NCBI GenBank assembly: GCA_024403175.1 | Contig: JAKSSI010000082.1 | Span: 1-6,389, forward strand | DNA: 6,389 nt | Direction of reading: 5' to 3' | Origin: Clostridia bacterium | Lineage (GTDB): Bacteria > Bacillota_A > Clostridia > Peptostreptococcales > Anaerovoracaceae | Shown: positions 5,624 to 6,389 of the stretch, piece by piece | How the letters are laid out: every line of letters begins with the position of its first letter | How positions within the stretch are numbered: position 1 is the first letter of the stretch | Translations under genes and position numbers: made by a program | Notes under the pieces: generated by a model | Databases searched by the model: none | What the model was told of the DNA's origin: nothing | What the model saw: the letters and a program-made list of their open reading frames with translations, nothing else

Positions 5624-6389
5624 CGTCTTCAGCGATAATTCTTTCGAACTGTTCGAGAGTCATTGTACCAAGTTCGCCTTCAGATCTGCTTCTTAAAGCC
5701 ATAGTATTGTTTTCAATATCTCTGTCTCCAACAACGATCATGTATGGAACCTTTTCAAGCTGTGCATCTCTGATCTTACGTCCAGTCTTTTCATTTCTCT
5801 TATCAACCTGAACTCTATAGCCCTGCTTATCAAGTACAGCCTTAATTTTGTCTGCATAGTCATAAGCACGGTCTGTAACAGGAAGAATCTTAACCTGGAG
5901 TGGAGCAAGCCAGCATGGGAATGCACCAGCAAAGTGTTCTGTAATTACACCGATGAATCTTTCAAGAGAACCATATACTACTCTGTGGATCATTACTGGA
6001 ACCTGCTTTTCAGAGTTAGCATCTGTGTATTCAAGATTGAATCTTCCAGGGAGCTGGTAGTCAAGCTGACATGTACCGCACTGCCATACTCTGCCAAGAG
6101 AGTCTGTTACATGGAAGTCGAGCTTAGGGCCGTAGAAGGCACCGTCGCCAGGGTTGATTTCATAAGTCTTACCGATAGATGTAATAGCATCAGCAAGAGC
6201 GTTTTCTGCTTTTTCCCAATCTTCACGTGTTCCGATATGATCTTCTGGCATAGTTGACAGAACAATCTTATATGGAAGATTGAATGCAGCGTACATTTCA
6301 TCGAGAAGCTGAGTAATTCTTACTACTTCGTCCTGAATCTGTTCCTTTGCAAGAAGGATATGAGCATCGTCCTGAGTAACAGCTCTTAC
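5601..6389 (-). CDS. thrS: Threonyl-tRNA synthetase, C-terminal 262 residues (5' end outside window)
   Basis: ThrRS charges tRNA-Thr with threonine using ATP. The frame is open across 6389 and gives the last 262 residues of a protein usually near 640. It enters in the class II core at VRAVTQDDAH: by alignment with E. coli ThrRS (from memory) this includes the Asp that contacts the threonine hydroxyl and a Zn-ligand His (H10 here). GDGAFYGPKLDF (81-92), CGTCQLDYQLPGRFNL (103-118) and VMIHRVVYGSLERFIG (132-147) follow, the last containing another Zn-ligand His (H135) and class II motif 3 with its ATP-binding Arg. Residues about 162-262 form the anticodon-binding domain (APLQVKILPVTD, then DKRNEKTGRKIRDAQLEKVPYMIVVGD). 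An internal ATG at 6296 is not the start. The gene ends with TAG at 5603-5601, followed by a terminator. Its control region, often a T-box in this phylum, lies outside the window. Confidence 0.97.
   Translation of the reverse strand, partial: VRAVTQDDAHILLAKEQIQDEVVRITQLLDEMYAAFNLPYKIVLSTMPEDHIGTREDWEKAENALADAITSIGKTYEINPGDGAFYGPKLDFHVTDSLGRVWQCGTCQLDYQLPGRFNLEYTDANSEKQVPVMIHRVVYGSLERFIGVITEHFAGAFPCWLAPLQVKILPVTDRAYDYADKIKAVLDKQGYRVQVDKRNEKTGRKIRDAQLEKVPYMIVVGDRDIENNTMALRSRSEGELGTMTLEQFERIIAEDVDNKLIK

Noticed and set aside
5601..6296. ATG at 6296 as the start of a short gene
   Set aside because: The 31 codons upstream in the same frame encode conserved ThrRS sequence including TQDDAH, so this Met is internal.

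Overview
The window looks like a piece of chromosome from a low-GC Gram-positive bacterium, most likely a member of Clostridia (Bacillota). The basis is the hrcA-grpE-dnaK order under a perfect CIRCE operator, a DnaK N-terminus without the insertion typical of Gram-negative DnaK, strong AGGAGG-type ribosome binding sites, and clostridial-looking versions of MalQ, PgeF, the Nudix protein and a 136-residue deformylase-like protein. I cannot name a genus. Every real gene is on the minus strand, so transcription runs from right (6389) to left (1). All plus-strand open frames look like shadows.

Layout in transcription order. (1) 6389-5601: the C-terminal 262 residues of threonyl-tRNA synthetase (thrS; the 5' end lies outside the window), followed by a strong intrinsic terminator. 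(2) 5560-2037: a tightly packed five-gene cluster, malQ, def-like, pgeF, a nitroreductase and a Nudix hydrolase. Gaps are 2, 2, 33 and 1 nt, so it is probably one transcript. The genes serve glucan metabolism, protein N-terminus processing (perhaps vestigial), cell-wall or nucleoside clean-up, flavin redox and nucleotide or CoA sanitation. No single pathway links them. (3) 2036-1910: a 127-nt regulatory gap with an inverted repeat, a good sigma-A promoter and CIRCE. (4) 1909-1: the heat-shock operon hrcA-grpE-dnaK, with dnaK cut by the window edge after 105 codons. HrcA represses the operon through CIRCE. GrpE is the nucleotide exchange factor of DnaK.

I see no mobile element, CRISPR array, RNA gene or new multigene system. 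The points most worth checking are inside familiar genes. MalQ lacks about 65-70 residues of a helical region usual in GH77 enzymes, although all three catalytic acids remain. GrpE lacks 10 residues in the long helix just before its four-helix bundle. The deformylase-like protein has Met where active enzymes have the motif I Gln. The malQ start codon is 4 nt beyond the U-tract of the thrS terminator, and a possible malQ promoter would start transcription inside the terminator stem. The -35 box of the heat-shock promoter lies in the loop of an inverted repeat. Alignments to family members are from memory and were not computed.
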